Below, piece after piece: positions 32,325-43,505 of a stretch of DNA of 64,000 nt. The stretch covers positions 372,001 to 436,000 of the forward strand of contig JAKSYS010000002.1 in NCBI GenBank assembly GCA_022925895.1, read 5' to 3'. Origin of the DNA: Fragilaria crotonensis. Lineage: Eukaryota; Bacillariophyta; Fragilariophyceae; Fragilariales; Fragilariaceae. How positions within the stretch are numbered: the first letter of the stretch is position 1; each line of letters starts with the position of its first letter. Both the position numbers and the translations under genes were made by a program. The notes under the pieces are model-generated. The model did not search any database. It saw nothing but the letters and a program-made list of their open reading frames with translations, and had not been told where the DNA came from.

Positions 32325-35300
32325 CTAGATCACACGTGGCATATCATGTTCAGGAAGAAGGGCAGTCACCAGTAAGCATGATTCCAAATCATCAGCAACG
32401 TGCTGATGCCGGAAAAGAACGAGTTCGCCATCAGAAAGTTGTCGTCGAAGGAGACGATATCGAATCATAGCAACAGTTTGGTAAAAGAAGACTGGAAGAC
32501 ATTCTGGGACTTTCTTCGGGGCCCAATTGAGAGATGCGAGTGTTACGAGGGCATCCTGGATGGCATCATTCCGGTGACCATCTCCATGCATGGCTGCATA
32601 CGCCAAGCGAATGGCGTCTTCTGCTTCATTGATGACGGCAGGGACTTTCTTCTCTGCACGAAGTTCCGCCACATGGCGACGAAGGCGTTCCATTCGAGGC
32701 TCGATGTGATGTGGAACCAATCGATTCAGAAAGAGATCAGCCTTCGCATGTGAACAGCCTTCGCTGATGGCGGGCTTCGTTAGACGATCCAAAATATCGA
32801 GCTCATCGTGAAGCCTTTCTTCGCTTGTCCCAAAACCATTTTGATTTAAGTAGGATTCCACTTCGTAGATCTGACGTCTGCAACGAGAAAGCCCACTGGC
32901 TATATCCTGCAGAAGCCTAGCTGTTTCATCATGGGTTGCACCACGATAGGCTCGTCGTTCCTTGAAGCAATTTCTGCTAATGACCGAAAGTGTGTGTCCT
33001 AGGGGGCCGAACGTCACGGGACCTGAGTAGTATTTCAGGAGTTCACACGTAGGATCGAGGGAGCGAAACGGAAGAGTTGTGATGTCGAGCTTCTCAATTC
33101 CAAGACACTGTTTCACAGTGCATCCTGCAGCTCCGAACTCTTCCTCGAACAACTCCTTGCAAGTGTTGATACTTTTTTCGTCCATGTTGATGGCCTCCGT
33201 GCGAAACTTCTCATAAGCGAGTTTCCAATGTAAGTGCTGAACAGCCACATCTCCAAGTCTTCCGGCAAGCCCTGCAATGACAAGGTGGTCGAAAAAAATC
33301 TTTCCGTGTTCAATCTCGTTAAGTCGGTTGACAAGGGCAGTTGCGATGGCCTCAAACTGAGCGGGGGTGCACACTGCCGCAACTACATCCCTAAAAGCGG
33401 GGCAACGGAGATAGACGCGTCTTTGTTCCGCTGCCCCTTCTACCTTGAGAATGAACATCTCTTCTAGCTCGCAGACGGCTAGATCCAATGGAAAAGACTC
33501 TCCTTCGGTCTCATCAAGTTGAACAAACAAATCCTCCATCGCCATGGCTACTGCACATAGCGGAACCTTGTATAAGCAACGAATAGTCGCCACAGCCACG
33601 ACTTCGACAAATGTTTGAAAGCAGGGAGGGAGCTCATCGAAGACACGTCCAAATCGCATGGTGGTATCAGCGCTCACTTGATGAACCGTGACTGCTTTGA
33701 TGAGCCGGGACATTCCCAGAGGGACAAAAAGGTTAAGATCATCGGAGATTGATGACAAGGGAGTTAGGCCCACACCAGAACGGTTCGCGGACATTATGCG
33801 GATACCACGAATTCGCTGAAACATGTAACCGCAACGGAACCCACTTGTTTCGGCATAAATATCTAACCAGCGCTCGTCGACTCCAAGGTCGATGCTGTCG
33901 CGAACAAGGGTCCTGAGCTCCTCTCTCGTGGCTTCAACAACCTCGAGGACAGGGACCACAAGTCGATGCGCTCGGACCAGCTCAGTCACAATGAGGCTCA
34001 CAGGCTTGGCGTCGTATAGAGGTTCATGAGTGCAGAGGAAAAAGAACTTTCCTTTTTCAATTCGCGTTTCGAAGACCGACGAAAGCGATGAAAATGAGCC
34101 ATGCGTGAGGCTGGAAGACTTTCTAGGTAGTCTGTGATGCACCAGGCACGTGCGAATGAAGGAGTAGGAGAACTGATCCAAGTCGTGGATTCGATCGACC
34201 ACGATACAGCCTCGATATCCCGATGCGATGACTGTATTAATCAACTTGACGCACTCGTCATGAGCTTGGCTCCACCTCTGACTTTCAATATGATTTTTCA
34301 CAACACGAGCTTCAGTGCTGCATCGCTTGTCGAAGAAATGTAAAAACCAGTCACTCAAGGTTCTGCCTATCTGGAATAAGCCACAAGTTCCATCACCAAC
34401 GTGAAGGATTGGAACCATCCGGGCCAATCCAGCTGCGCGTTGACATACCACTTTCTTGCCAACAAGACTAGGTCCGGTAATAATCGCGGCTCCGCGAGAT
34501 TCGTTTGAAGTCATGAACTCTTCAAGTATCTTCACTTGCCGTTGATGAATCGGGGCAAAGGCGAAACTCTCTAGAATCATGGAAGCGGCGACACTCTTCG
34601 ATGCTGATATCTGGTACACTGTCACCTTTTCTGGACTTCCCTTAATAGCAATACGAGTATGAGGTTCCAACATGGTTGATAATGTGGCATTGTCGTACAC
34701 AGACTCATCTATAGCGACTGGAAGGTTCTCCTTCAATGCGCATTGCATAAGGCGCGCTGCTCGAACGACGGGAGCGCCAGTGATATCCCAACGACATGCA
34801 ATTTCGTCAGATCCGGTGATGCCGCAGTACGTACCACCCATCGCCATTCCAATAGAGCAGCCGACTTGTTTTGAGATTAATTCGCGACAGGCGTTGAGGG
34901 CTAGCGTCGTCACTTCGGGAACGGCTTCGTAGAGATTGACAGCTGCCGTGAGATGAACACCTTTGTCGTCATCGATGATTTGCACGATTGGACAGCGGTG
35001 CTTGTCAAGCACAGTATGAACTTCCATCAACCAGTTGGCTGAATTTCCTGACGACGTCTTGGCGACGAATAGGACACAAAGATCGCGCATCTGCGCAATC
35101 TGTGTTCCTCCATGTTGAATGTGACTAAGGACTGAGGGATGCACAAAATTCTCCTCAACGTTTGCCACCCGCATTGCAGACCGTTGTTTTCGCAACGAGT
35201 TGATATGCTTGTCAATAGCTTCATCAGCATTGAGATCAAGCGCTAACTTTTCCAAAAGTCTCCCATTTTCTACTTCGCACCCATAGGCAGCGAGTTTTCC

Positions 35301-35978
35301 CAAATACTCGACACAATCCCACGAGACACAGACTTCCCCTGCTTTGGCGAGTTCTACCAACTTCCCAATTTCGATCAACGGTTCCCCGCTGACCACATGA
35401 TATAACCGTTGCATATGCTCCGAATTAGGAGCGGTAAAGACTTCGGTATCCAGTTCTCCACAGGAGATGCCACAGTGAATCCGAAACGAAAGTCCAGTGC
35501 CTTCAACAGGATAGTCTCCTGCAAGTTCCTGCATTTGTAAAGCACAATGAGCTGCACAAAGAACATTCAGCTCTTGGTGTTCGATCGAGTCTGACTCCCA
35601 AACAACCATAATGGCATCCCCTGCAAACGTGACGACGTCGCCTCCAAAGAGTTGGACGACTCGGAGTAATTCGGCAAGGTAATCATTGACAATCTTACTT
35701 AATAGGTACGCCCCTCGATCGGCCAGCACTGCTGTTATTTTGGAATATCCGCAAAGATCCACAAACAGCACTGCCGCGTGTCCGCTCCAACTTTCGAATG
35801 TGGCTTTAGAAAAGGTGCGATTGTGTCTCAAACATCGAAAGACAAGATCCGAACAGAACGGTCGGACCATTTCCACCCAGGATTGGCTTCCACGCTTCAT
35901 CGATTTCATGAGGCGTTGACTGGACGTGTTCGAAGAAGTGGACGATCCTCGTTTCGTCACGACGTGAGACTTGGACAT
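32325..35978 (-). CDS. Soluble-adenylyl-cyclase-like protein (ADCY10 type), two cyclase domains plus NTPase region
   Basis: 1217 residues, apparently one exon, ATG at 35978. Cyclase domain 1 (about residues 66-235) has both metal-binding aspartates, D74 in LFVDLCGYSK and D121 in FAGDAIMV. Cyclase domain 2 (about 295-455) is recognisable by DDDKGVHLTAAVNL and CSIGMAMGGTYCGITG, as in animal soluble adenylyl cyclase. A region with a P-loop-like ITGPSLVGKK (about residue 500; Lys where Ser/Thr is usual) starts the NTPase part, followed by a long helical C-terminus. This layout is that of ADCY10, which makes cAMP from ATP and, in animals, responds to bicarbonate. No signal peptide or membrane segment. 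In domain 2 the residues that read the adenine base in animals seem changed (see findings), so substrate and activity are not certain. Confidence 0.85.
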   Translation of the reverse strand: MSKSHVVTKRGSSTSSNTSSQRLMKSMKRGSQSWVEMVRPFCSDLVFRCLRHNRTFSKATFESWSGHAAVLFVDLCGYSKITAVLADRGAYLLSKIVNDYLAELLRVVQLFGGDVVTFAGDAIMVVWESDSIEHQELNVLCAAHCALQMQELAGDYPVEGTGLSFRIHCGISCGELDTEVFTAPNSEHMQRLYHVVSGEPLIEIGKLVELAKAGEVCVSWDCVEYLGKLAAYGCEVENGRLLEKLALDLNADEAIDKHINSLRKQRSAMRVANVEENFVHPSVLSHIQHGGTQIAQMRDLCVLFVAKTSSGNSANWLMEVHTVLDKHRCPIVQIIDDDKGVHLTAAVNLYEAVPEVTTLALNACRELISKQVGCSIGMAMGGTYCGITGSDEIACRWDITGAPVVRAARLMQCALKENLPVAIDESVYDNATLSTMLEPHTRIAIKGSPEKVTVYQISASKSVAASMILESFAFAPIHQRQVKILEEFMTSNESRGAAIITGPSLVGKKVVCQRAAGLARMVPILHVGDGTCGLFQIGRTLSDWFLHFFDKRCSTEARVVKNHIESQRWSQAHDECVKLINTVIASGYRGCIVVDRIHDLDQFSYSFIRTCLVHHRLPRKSSSLTHGSFSSLSSVFETRIEKGKFFFLCTHEPLYDAKPVSLIVTELVRAHRLVVPVLEVVEATREELRTLVRDSIDLGVDERWLDIYAETSGFRCGYMFQRIRGIRIMSANRSGVGLTPLSSISDDLNLFVPLGMSRLIKAVTVHQVSADTTMRFGRVFDELPPCFQTFVEVVAVATIRCLYKVPLCAVAMAMEDLFVQLDETEGESFPLDLAVCELEEMFILKVEGAAEQRRVYLRCPAFRDVVAAVCTPAQFEAIATALVNRLNEIEHGKIFFDHLVIAGLAGRLGDVAVQHLHWKLAYEKFRTEAINMDEKSINTCKELFEEEFGAAGCTVKQCLGIEKLDITTLPFRSLDPTCELLKYYSGPVTFGPLGHTLSVISRNCFKERRAYRGATHDETARLLQDIASGLSRCRRQIYEVESYLNQNGFGTSEERLHDELDILDRLTKPAISEGCSHAKADLFLNRLVPHHIEPRMERLRRHVAELRAEKKVPAVINEAEDAIRLAYAAMHGDGHRNDAIQDALVTLASLNWAPKKVPECLPVFFYQTVAMIRYRLLRRQLSDGELVLFRHQHVADDLESCLLVTALLPEHDMPRVI

Positions 35979-36557
35979 GTTACAGCAATGATCGATCGAT
36001 CAGTCTTCGGAACTTGGTGTGCGGAGGATATCGAAATTTGTGACTGAAGTTGCAGGGCTGGAAAGATATTCTCGCCAACAGCAAATCCAATCGTAGGGCA
36101 GAGTAGGTCCAGTTAGCAGGGTCGTCGAACCTTTCAGGCATGGTCTATGCCATGGTGATGCACACTGCCTGGAACTGCAAAGCACCAAAGTCAAGCTGAG
36201 ATTCCTTTTTCCACAACAACAGCTCTCCATATTCTCACTCTACTAGACTCTAGATGCGCAATACAGCCGCAAGCCGCAAGCATGATGCCATACACCGGTA
36301 GCTCTACTAGTACTGTATAAGGAGTTCTACAGCGGGACAGTACACAGTACCATTCGGGCAGATGCGTCTGTCTGCTACCGGGAAAGGTGAAACACCGACG
36401 AACATGCACAAACTGTGACCACCCGACGACGAGACGTCCGAATCGTTCTGCAGGAACATAGTCCTGAAGCCATCTGAGATTATATTGTATCATTACATTA
36501 AGTACAACTCTAGCTAGAGTGTACCATAGAACTCTTGAAAATCTGGAACGAAATGCT
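35979..36557. promoter_or_regulatory. Shared intergenic region between divergent cyclase and GTPase genes
   Basis: About 580 bp between two divergent starts, so both promoters lie here. GTAC words are moderate. I see no specific element. Confidence 0.45.
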
Positions 36558-38866
36558 ATGAAGCTACGAATCCTCCTTACTATTGTAATGAGTACGACAA
36601 GGGTGCTTCGAAGAAGCTGTACAGCGTTTACGTTATCCACAAACAGTTGCAAAAGAATATCATTGCCAGTGCCGTCAAGACTGACAAACGGTCACTCGTG
36701 TCAATCAACACGTCTGTTTGCGTCACAGTCAGATAGCTTCAAGAAGAAGACAAAGCAAGGAGGTCCCAAGAAACGAGGTGGTGTTCCCAAGAAAATCCAA
36801 GTCAATAAGAATGTGTCACAACGTAATGCCGATCTTTTGGCCAAGGCGTTTGCTGAGATGGCACGCAAGGATGGGTTCGACGACTCTACAGCATATTTTG
36901 CAGACGATTCTACGTTCGAAGACGATTTTGAAGATGACGTCTTTCTTGATGACGAGGACGATGATGAAGAAGATGACGTGGACGCCCCTCTGAATCCTGA
37001 CAAGTTGCTTGGCGCATTCGACGACGATGATGACGACTATCTAGACTTCGGGTCTGAGGATCCTGATGAAGACATGGATTCTCGAATCGCTGCCGCGAAG
37101 CGAGATATGGATCTCGGTCGCGTATCGGTACCAAAAGACTTGGAAAGGTTTGCATCTTCAGATGATATTGACCTGCGCAAGTTGGGGTTCAAACGCGAAG
37201 TTAACCCATTTGGAGATGATGAAACCCCTAGAAAGGATGAATTCAAGCTCATCACGAATGCCATGGTTTGTTCTGCGTGCGGATCCGACTTTCAATCTAA
37301 GAACGAAACGCGACCTGGATTTCTACCGGCGGAAAAATTTGAAATTCAGCTCAAGCTGAGTAAGCTTGAAGAAATGCAAAAACTTCAGGAGAAAGCCCAG
37401 TCCAATGCTGAATGGTCACCGGAGGATGAGATTGAATACCTCATTCAAACATCAGATGGAAAGGTGGACTCGGCAGGATCCGAGCCATTTGCTGATATTG
37501 ATATCGATGGTATGGCAGAGCAGATGGGCCTCGATCTCCTTGAGATGTCCCAAAAGAGGGTTATTTGCAAACGATGCCATGGTTTGCAAAATTTTGGGAA
37601 GGTGGATGCGAGCCTACGACCTGGATGGACCCAAGAGCCACTCATGTCGCAGCAAAAGTTTCGTGACTTGTTGGCGCCTCTCCGCGAGAAGCCCGCTGTC
37701 CTTATTGCGCTTGTAGACTTATTTGATTTTGCAGGATCGGTGCTGCCTGAGCTGGATGCAATCGCTGGTGACAATCCAGTGCTTCTAGCAGCCAACAAAG
37801 TGGACCTCTTGCCTCCCAAAATGGGACATCATCGTGCTGAAAATTGGGTCCGACGTGAATTGGAGTACATGGGAATTCAGTCGATAGCTAACATTGGTGG
37901 TGCAGTTCGACTTGTTTCCTGCAAAACTGGTTTTGGCGTGTCTGGTCTCATGGCCAAGGCGAGAGAGCTGGCAGAAGAAATGGACTGTGATGTTTACGTT
38001 GTAGGTGCCGCAAACGCAGGAAAATCCACACTCATCAATCACATGCTGGAAAAAAGTGAGAAGCGAAAACCATTCTGGGCCAAGAAGCGTGCAGGCAATG
38101 CGAATGCTAGCAAAGGTGCCGTTACAGTGTCAGCTTTGCCTGGAACTACGTTGAAGTTCATTCAATTAGACCTTGGGGATGGACGAAAGCTGTACGATAC
38201 ACCAGGATTGCTTGCTCCGGGTACTTTGACGCAGCTTTTGACTCCCGAGGAGCTTAAAATTGTTGTTCCCAAAAAGTAAGATTGGCCAGACAGTGTGCTC
38301 CACCAGGCTCCAATGAAGTCGATCTGATATCTCACCCTGTTCCTTTTTTCACTTACTTCAGAGAAGTTGAGCCAATAACCTTTCGAGTTTCGTCGGGAAA
38401 ATGTGTGTTGGTAGGCGGTCTAGTGAAGATTGAACTTGTCGGAGATGACACCAAGCCTTTTCTCTTCACCTTCTTCGTTGCCAACGACATCAAGTTGCAC
38501 CCCACAGATTCGGAAAAGGCGGACGCATTTAGAGAGAAACATGAGGGGGGTATGCTTACTCCTCCGCTGGTGAAGAGAGAAGAAAGCTGGGAATGGGAAA
38601 CTCACGACGTCGATATTGAAGGAACTGGTTGGAAGGAGGCCTCGGCCGATATTACCCTGCGCGGACTGGGTTGGGTTTCGGTCACCGGCCCTGGCATGGC
38701 TCGAGTTCGTATTACCGTTCCCAAGGGCATTGGAGTTGCGGTCCGACCACCGCTTATGCCGTTTGATGTTTGGGAGGTTGCCTCACGGTATACTGGTGGC
38801 AGAGCTGTGCGCAAGGCTGGAAAGTCCAAATATGGAACCAAGCGAAAAGGCGTTGGCCGAAATTAG
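36558..38866 (+). CDS. Circularly permuted GTPase, YqeH/NOA1/RIF1 type
   Basis: Exons 36558-38275 and 38362-38866; the 86-bp intron (GTAAGATT...CTTACTTCAG) joins VVPKK to EVEPITFRV. The product is 740 residues. The N-terminus is an organelle-type presequence (MSTTRVLRRSCTAFTLSTNS), then an acidic stretch. A treble-clef zinc finger is formed by CSACGSD and CKRCHGL. The GTPase motifs occur in permuted order: G4 NKVDLLP (about residue 417) comes before G1 GAANAGKSTLIN (about 485) and G3 YDTPGLL. Bacterial YqeH and plant RIF1/NOA1 act in small ribosomal subunit assembly of bacteria and organelles. Plastid or mitochondrial location cannot be told apart here. An acidic insertion makes it longer than bacterial YqeH (about 370). 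ATG 36588 is an alternative start. Confidence 0.9.
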
Positions 38867-38898
38867 TATCGCTTACGGGGATTCTAACTCTTTTGGAA

Positions 38899-39062
38899 CT
38901 TAACCACGTGCTACTAGGAGAACGATGTAAAATTCTAGAAAGTAGGTTGTTTGTTGTCCATATCAGGTAAGAATTGTTCGCTTAACCACGTGCTACTAGG
39001 AGAATGATGTAAAATTCTAGAAACTAGGTTGTTTGTTGTCCATATCAGGTAAGAATTGTTCG
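38899..39062. repeat. 82-bp tandem duplication spanning a gene 3' end
   Basis: Copies at 38899-38980 and 38981-39062 are adjacent and differ at two bases. The second copy contains the last codons and stop of the alpha/beta hydrolase gene, so the first copy is a duplicated coding end plus 3' flank. Each copy includes the palindromic word CCACGTG. Confidence 0.9.
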
Positions 39063-40304
39063 AACAAAATCTTCGTTGTTCTCCAGGTACAAGTGATGCC
39101 CAGCATTGGGTACAATATCAAGCCTGGCACGGCTTTGTCTCAAAGCAGCAACGACTTTTCGCGCACTCGGTTCGTTAGTTCTCATCCAATCGTGGTCACC
39201 AAAGCTGATGCGGAGGTCAATACTGGAATCCAAACGATCAACCAGTTGATCCTCCAGCGGCTCTCGAGCAAAGACTCCCATGATATCGGGTGATATGGCC
39301 GGTTCCAACAAGGAGTTCATGGCGTACTCTCCAGAAGGATCGGCGACGGTAATATGAAATAGATAATCGGCCAATAGGTCGACTTGCGTGTCGGAAAGTC
39401 CTGGGATGCGTCCCCGCAGAGCTCGTCGAACATTACGGCGGCCCCTTGTTGCTCCCTGGATGCGCACCAGCGACTGCGGAGTAAGATTGGCGCTCCAAAG
39501 AGAATCCAGCAGGCGGAATGTCGTTGGCATCTGTGAGGAATGCAGGGCGTTGCGAGGTTTGTGGGGAATTCCCACGGGTGATGCCAAAACCAGTTTGGAT
39601 ATACGAGAAGGATATTTAAGCGCGTAACGAGCGGCTAAGTAGCCACCCAGAGAGTGTCCGACGAGACATAAGCCATCGTCGAATCCACAGTGATCCAGAA
39701 ATTGTTCCAGGGGGTCGACAAAGAAATTGATGGATTGCTCAGTGGTTGGAAAATGCGCTTCGCACAAGCCCCTACCTTGGAATAAACTGCGGTAGGGACG
39801 TTCCCGACAGGGTGGTCGATCTGATCCACCCATACCCAACCAATCGACCAATACTACAGAATCATAGGCTCCAGACCGAAGGATCGCCTCAACATTTGAA
39901 TAAAAAAAGCCCAATCCACTTCCATATCCATGCGCTAAAACGCATACTGGTCTCTTGTCGTTTACAAGAGTGTTGTTCGTGGAAGAGGGATTCGACAGGC
40001 GTACTGCATTGATACCCGCTGCCACCAGCGGCTCCGCAGTCAAATGTGGAACCATCATTTCCAAGAGCCTCTTTCGAGACGCCAGCATAGCCAGTTTATT
40101 ACTTTGCGTCCACCATTGTCGAGCAATTTGAATCACCATGATACCGAACAGCGATCGAACAAATATGGCATAAAGTTCCTTGCACTGCCATTCGATGCGA
40201 TGACTTGGGATAATCAATGACTTCGTGTCAGTGCCAAGGACATCTGATCTTGTGCCACCCACTAAATACCATCGAGATAGTTTTATATGAATGGAATATA
40301 TCAT
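39045..40304 (-). CDS. Alpha/beta hydrolase, ABHD4/ABHD5 (CGI-58) type
   Basis: Up to 419 residues from ATG 40304; an internal Met near residue 55 (MVIQIARQWW) may be the true start. The fold shows the oxyanion region LAHGYGSGLGFFYSN, VLVDWLGMGGSDRP, the nucleophile elbow GHSLGGYLAARYALKYP with a serine, the acid region SFGDHDWM and the final histidine NAGHHLYLEN. ABHD5 in animals has Asn in place of the nucleophile serine; here Ser is kept, as in ABHD4 and plant CGI-58, so lipase or lysophospholipase activity is plausible. The HX4D acyltransferase motif of some relatives is not exact. The family acts on glycerolipids at lipid droplets or membranes. Confidence 0.85.
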   Translation of the reverse strand: MIYSIHIKLSRWYLVGGTRSDVLGTDTKSLIIPSHRIEWQCKELYAIFVRSLFGIMVIQIARQWWTQSNKLAMLASRKRLLEMMVPHLTAEPLVAAGINAVRLSNPSSTNNTLVNDKRPVCVLAHGYGSGLGFFYSNVEAILRSGAYDSVVLVDWLGMGGSDRPPCRERPYRSLFQGRGLCEAHFPTTEQSINFFVDPLEQFLDHCGFDDGLCLVGHSLGGYLAARYALKYPSRISKLVLASPVGIPHKPRNALHSSQMPTTFRLLDSLWSANLTPQSLVRIQGATRGRRNVRRALRGRIPGLSDTQVDLLADYLFHITVADPSGEYAMNSLLEPAISPDIMGVFAREPLEDQLVDRLDSSIDLRISFGDHDWMRTNEPSARKVVAALRQSRARLDIVPNAGHHLYLENNEDFVRTILT

Positions 40305-40581
40305 TTCACTCTGCAGTCGACAGACGCATATGCTTGCTTGTACTTAGTAAACCACACCGCCTCTCTTCGCACTCCACATCTAGCAGACTGTATATACTCC
40401 CTGTACAGTAGTAATATGCAATATGCATACCCGGAGAACACTGCATACTACTGCATACGCTATTGTGCCATACAGTAAACTACTGCTCAAAGAGTACAAC
40501 ACTTCTGTACAATTGTACTCTGAGTACTCAAGTACTACTACTTATACAACGGTACAGTACCTTGTACTTGAAGGTTGAAGG

Positions 40582-41832
40582 ATGGCGCTTCTATCCGTAA
40601 CATCCACCATCCACCTTACTTCCACGTTCATGACCGTCATGTTGATCCGCCTTCTGACGTCCACCCTATGGACGTTAGCTGTCGCTGTGCCCTTCCAAAT
40701 AAACATCTTACATAGGCAGTCAGAATGCGTGTGGGATCTTCTAAAGGAAAAGTAAGTTTAAAAAGACTTCAACCCCGGTCGCAACCGCCAACAAATACTC
40801 AACTAGCGCTGTTCTACCTCTCGTGCCATAATTGTCTAGTGAATCGGCCACCTTGTCGGTCTTCATTCTGGAAGGAAGCTCACTCAAGGCAACTCTTGTT
40901 CTGGAAGGACCGTTTGCGAATCCAGATGTTGAATCTACACTCGATCTAGTCGCAGCCGAACACAAATTCACAAACCAGCGTCATCGATGGACCAAGCATG
41001 TCATGTATCGAGATACTGTCAATTTTGAACATCTTCAATTACCAGAGCCAGACTTTGATGAGGAGGAACAAATACCAATGTATACTGATGATGATTACAC
41101 TGTACCCGAGAGTAAAGAAGAGGATATGGCAGCCATTCAAAAACAAATTGAAGAACGTCGTGCACGACAGATTGAGATTCGTCGACAAATCCAAGAAGCT
41201 CGACGGAAGAGAGCCGAACTTATGTTAGAACACGCGCAGATGAATGCCGAAAAGGTCAGAGAAGAGGGATCCCCTCATCAAAAGACAATTACTGCCAGAG
41301 CAGATGGCTGGTACCGAGGATGTATCGAGGCAGAATACAATCGAGTAAGTTGGGTGGTCAACGACAACGTGGGAAGACGTGTGTCTGCCGTTGGCATGGG
41401 CTCATAAATAACCTCTTTGCTCTTTATTCATAGGTTCTCGTTGAACTCGAATTTCGTACAACGAAAGAACTGGATGGGATCGATCCCGAAACGAATCATG
41501 TCTATTCGTATGAGAAATGGCAGGAACGACAGGAAGAAAAAACTTTGGAGGAAGGTAAGCCTGAGAATGAGCCATCAATCAAGGTGGAAGATTTTATAGG
41601 CACACGCAACCAGGTGCGAGATCTTAACCGAGTATTGAATCAAATGAGCAACATGCAGCAAGCAGCCAAACACCGAGTAAAAAGGCACGGGGAGCTTGGA
41701 GAACACATGCATTCGAAGATGACACGCTTCTCCATCTTTATGACGATTCTGTTCATGGCAGCTGCAGCCTTTCAAGTGTTCACTATACAAAGATGGTTCA
41801 GCACTGGCAATGCCTCCTTATTGGGAAGGTAG
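40582..41832 (+). CDS. p24/TMED (GOLD-domain) cargo receptor, long form
   Basis: Exons 40582-40751, 40840-41344 and 41434-41832, with introns of 88 bp (GTAAGTTT...GTCTAG) and 89 bp (GTAAGTTG...TTCATAG); all joins keep frame. The product is 357 residues, or slightly shorter if ATG 40630 or 40639 is used. A signal peptide (LIRLLTSTLWTLAVAVPF) is followed by the GOLD domain, with cysteines in SECVWDLL and YRGCIEAEY. Between them lies an acidic patch and a charged coiled coil (EERRARQIEIRRQIQEARRK). The anchor FSIFMTILFMAAAAFQVFTI ends with a short cytosolic tail, QRWFSTGNASLLGR. p24 proteins sort cargo between ER and Golgi. The paralogue at 4621-5611 has the same insertion, so this is an established long subtype. 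Confidence 0.88.
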
Positions 41833-42929
41833 ATGCGGATAGGGTGGAGGTCATTGGAGAATGAACCCTTTGCGAAATCGCAATTTCTAAGCCCTCGTCG
41901 CTGTACTCCGAGTAGGGCACAAACTCTTCTGCAATTCCAAGCGTGCTGCCGTTTGATGCTTCCTAGGATATCCGAAGTGCGTATCAGTGAAGAATCCTAC
42001 TCTCGCCTCATCAGCTACAGTTGATCCAGAGGTGTGTAATGGTAATAGCACCTGGACCTATATAATGCTTGGGAATTATGTAAAGTGTCTAAATTCTATC
42101 ATCATTTGCAAGAACAGTTGCCTGTGTTTTATAAGAATAAATCATTATGTCACAACGTGAGGAGGAATTCAAATTAGTAGTGCATTCGATCATATTGACA
42201 ATTGTGAGAAGCAAAATGAAATGATGAGGATGAAGCAATACAAAAATAGGAGAAGAGTCATCGATCATGTAAGAACTAATTTGATGACCTGTCAAGTTGG
42301 AATGACAACGCTTGATGTCATCGAAGTCTGGAATTTCAGGAGACAGAACTCAATCACCCAGCATGAATGCGCTGTATCACTAGAAACAACCATTCGGGAA
42401 TTAATACGGTTGATCAGTTTTTTTTTATGAGGAGCCACATTTTCACTCCTGTATATTCGTGTTTTAATGCCTTTTGCATTATATGATGCTGCATCAATGA
42501 AGCTGAAAAATGCTGAAGTATGTTTTTTGGCGGAATTGCGCGCACTGAGCCCTCCCGCATCAGTTTGCTAGAAATCTCGGCATCACATAAGCACATGAGG
42601 TACAATCCATCTGCTGCAGCAGGACGGGATGAACACATCCCTGTATCATTCATGACAAGCAACAGTTCTTCTGATTTTCTTGAATGCTTGAACAGAAAGA
42701 TAATGCTCGGACGGCTGGATTGAAAATTAATCCCCGAATGGTCTCGTCTAGTGTCAAAACAACATGAGAGGATTGGAGCTAGACTACAAGGACACAACTT
42801 TCTTGTCGACAAGGACAGAAGCTCATGGTAATCCTTTGGTGCCCACCGAGCCTCATTTTAATCAGTTTAGGACGGCAAGAATTGGTCGTTGGAAGCCTTG
42901 TTATGGCAGTAGTAGGTTCAATAGAGCCA

Positions 42930-42959
42930 TTCTTGTTCTTGTTCTTGTTCTTGTTCTTG
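42930..42959. repeat. Tandem repeat (TTCTTG)x5
   Basis: Five exact hexamer units. Confidence 0.85.
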
Positions 42960-43309
42960 TTGGAGTTCTTGATTGGTTTGACACGAGAAGAAGACTCCTC
43001 ACATGTTGGGATTGCCCTCGCTGGGGAAGAAAGTTCAACTTCCTGAGTAATCAGAAGTGCCAGATGAGCAGGACAATGTCAATTTTTTACTTTTGTCAGT
43101 AGTGATATCCAACAAAGAGGTACCATCTTCAGCAGATGTCATGAGCCCAAGACGTTGCACGTCCATCTCCTAGAGATACATGACGCCAGGATGAGTCTGT
43201 GCAAGCACCACAGGCTTGCTCAGGTGCAGATTCACAAAAAGGACAGATATACAGAATGTTTGTGTTTGTGTGTGAGCCAGCAGCCCACAATGGTGACAAT
43301 GAACTCATT

Positions 43310-43505
43310 TCCAAGAAGAAATCTTCTCATTAACTTAGTTGAGAGATGGATGCTTCTCACAAACTTTTTATGCGACGATTTCATCTTGTTCATACACTTT
43401 CTTTCGAACAAAAGGAATGTTCTCATGATCTTACTTACAAGAATAATTCTTCTTATGAACTTGAACACAAGAGGAGTCTTCTCATGACCTTACATATGAG
43501 AAGCA
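43310..43505. repeat. Degenerate minisatellite, period about 29 bp
   Basis: The word CTTCTCATGAACTT and close variants recur near 43323, 43352, 43421, 43449 and 43478, so spacings are near 29 bp or twice about 34 bp. Between them are AAGAAGAAAT-like words. Related sequence reappears at 43860-43905, including the hairpin GAGAAGA-AA-TCTTCTC at 43887-43902. Confidence 0.6.
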
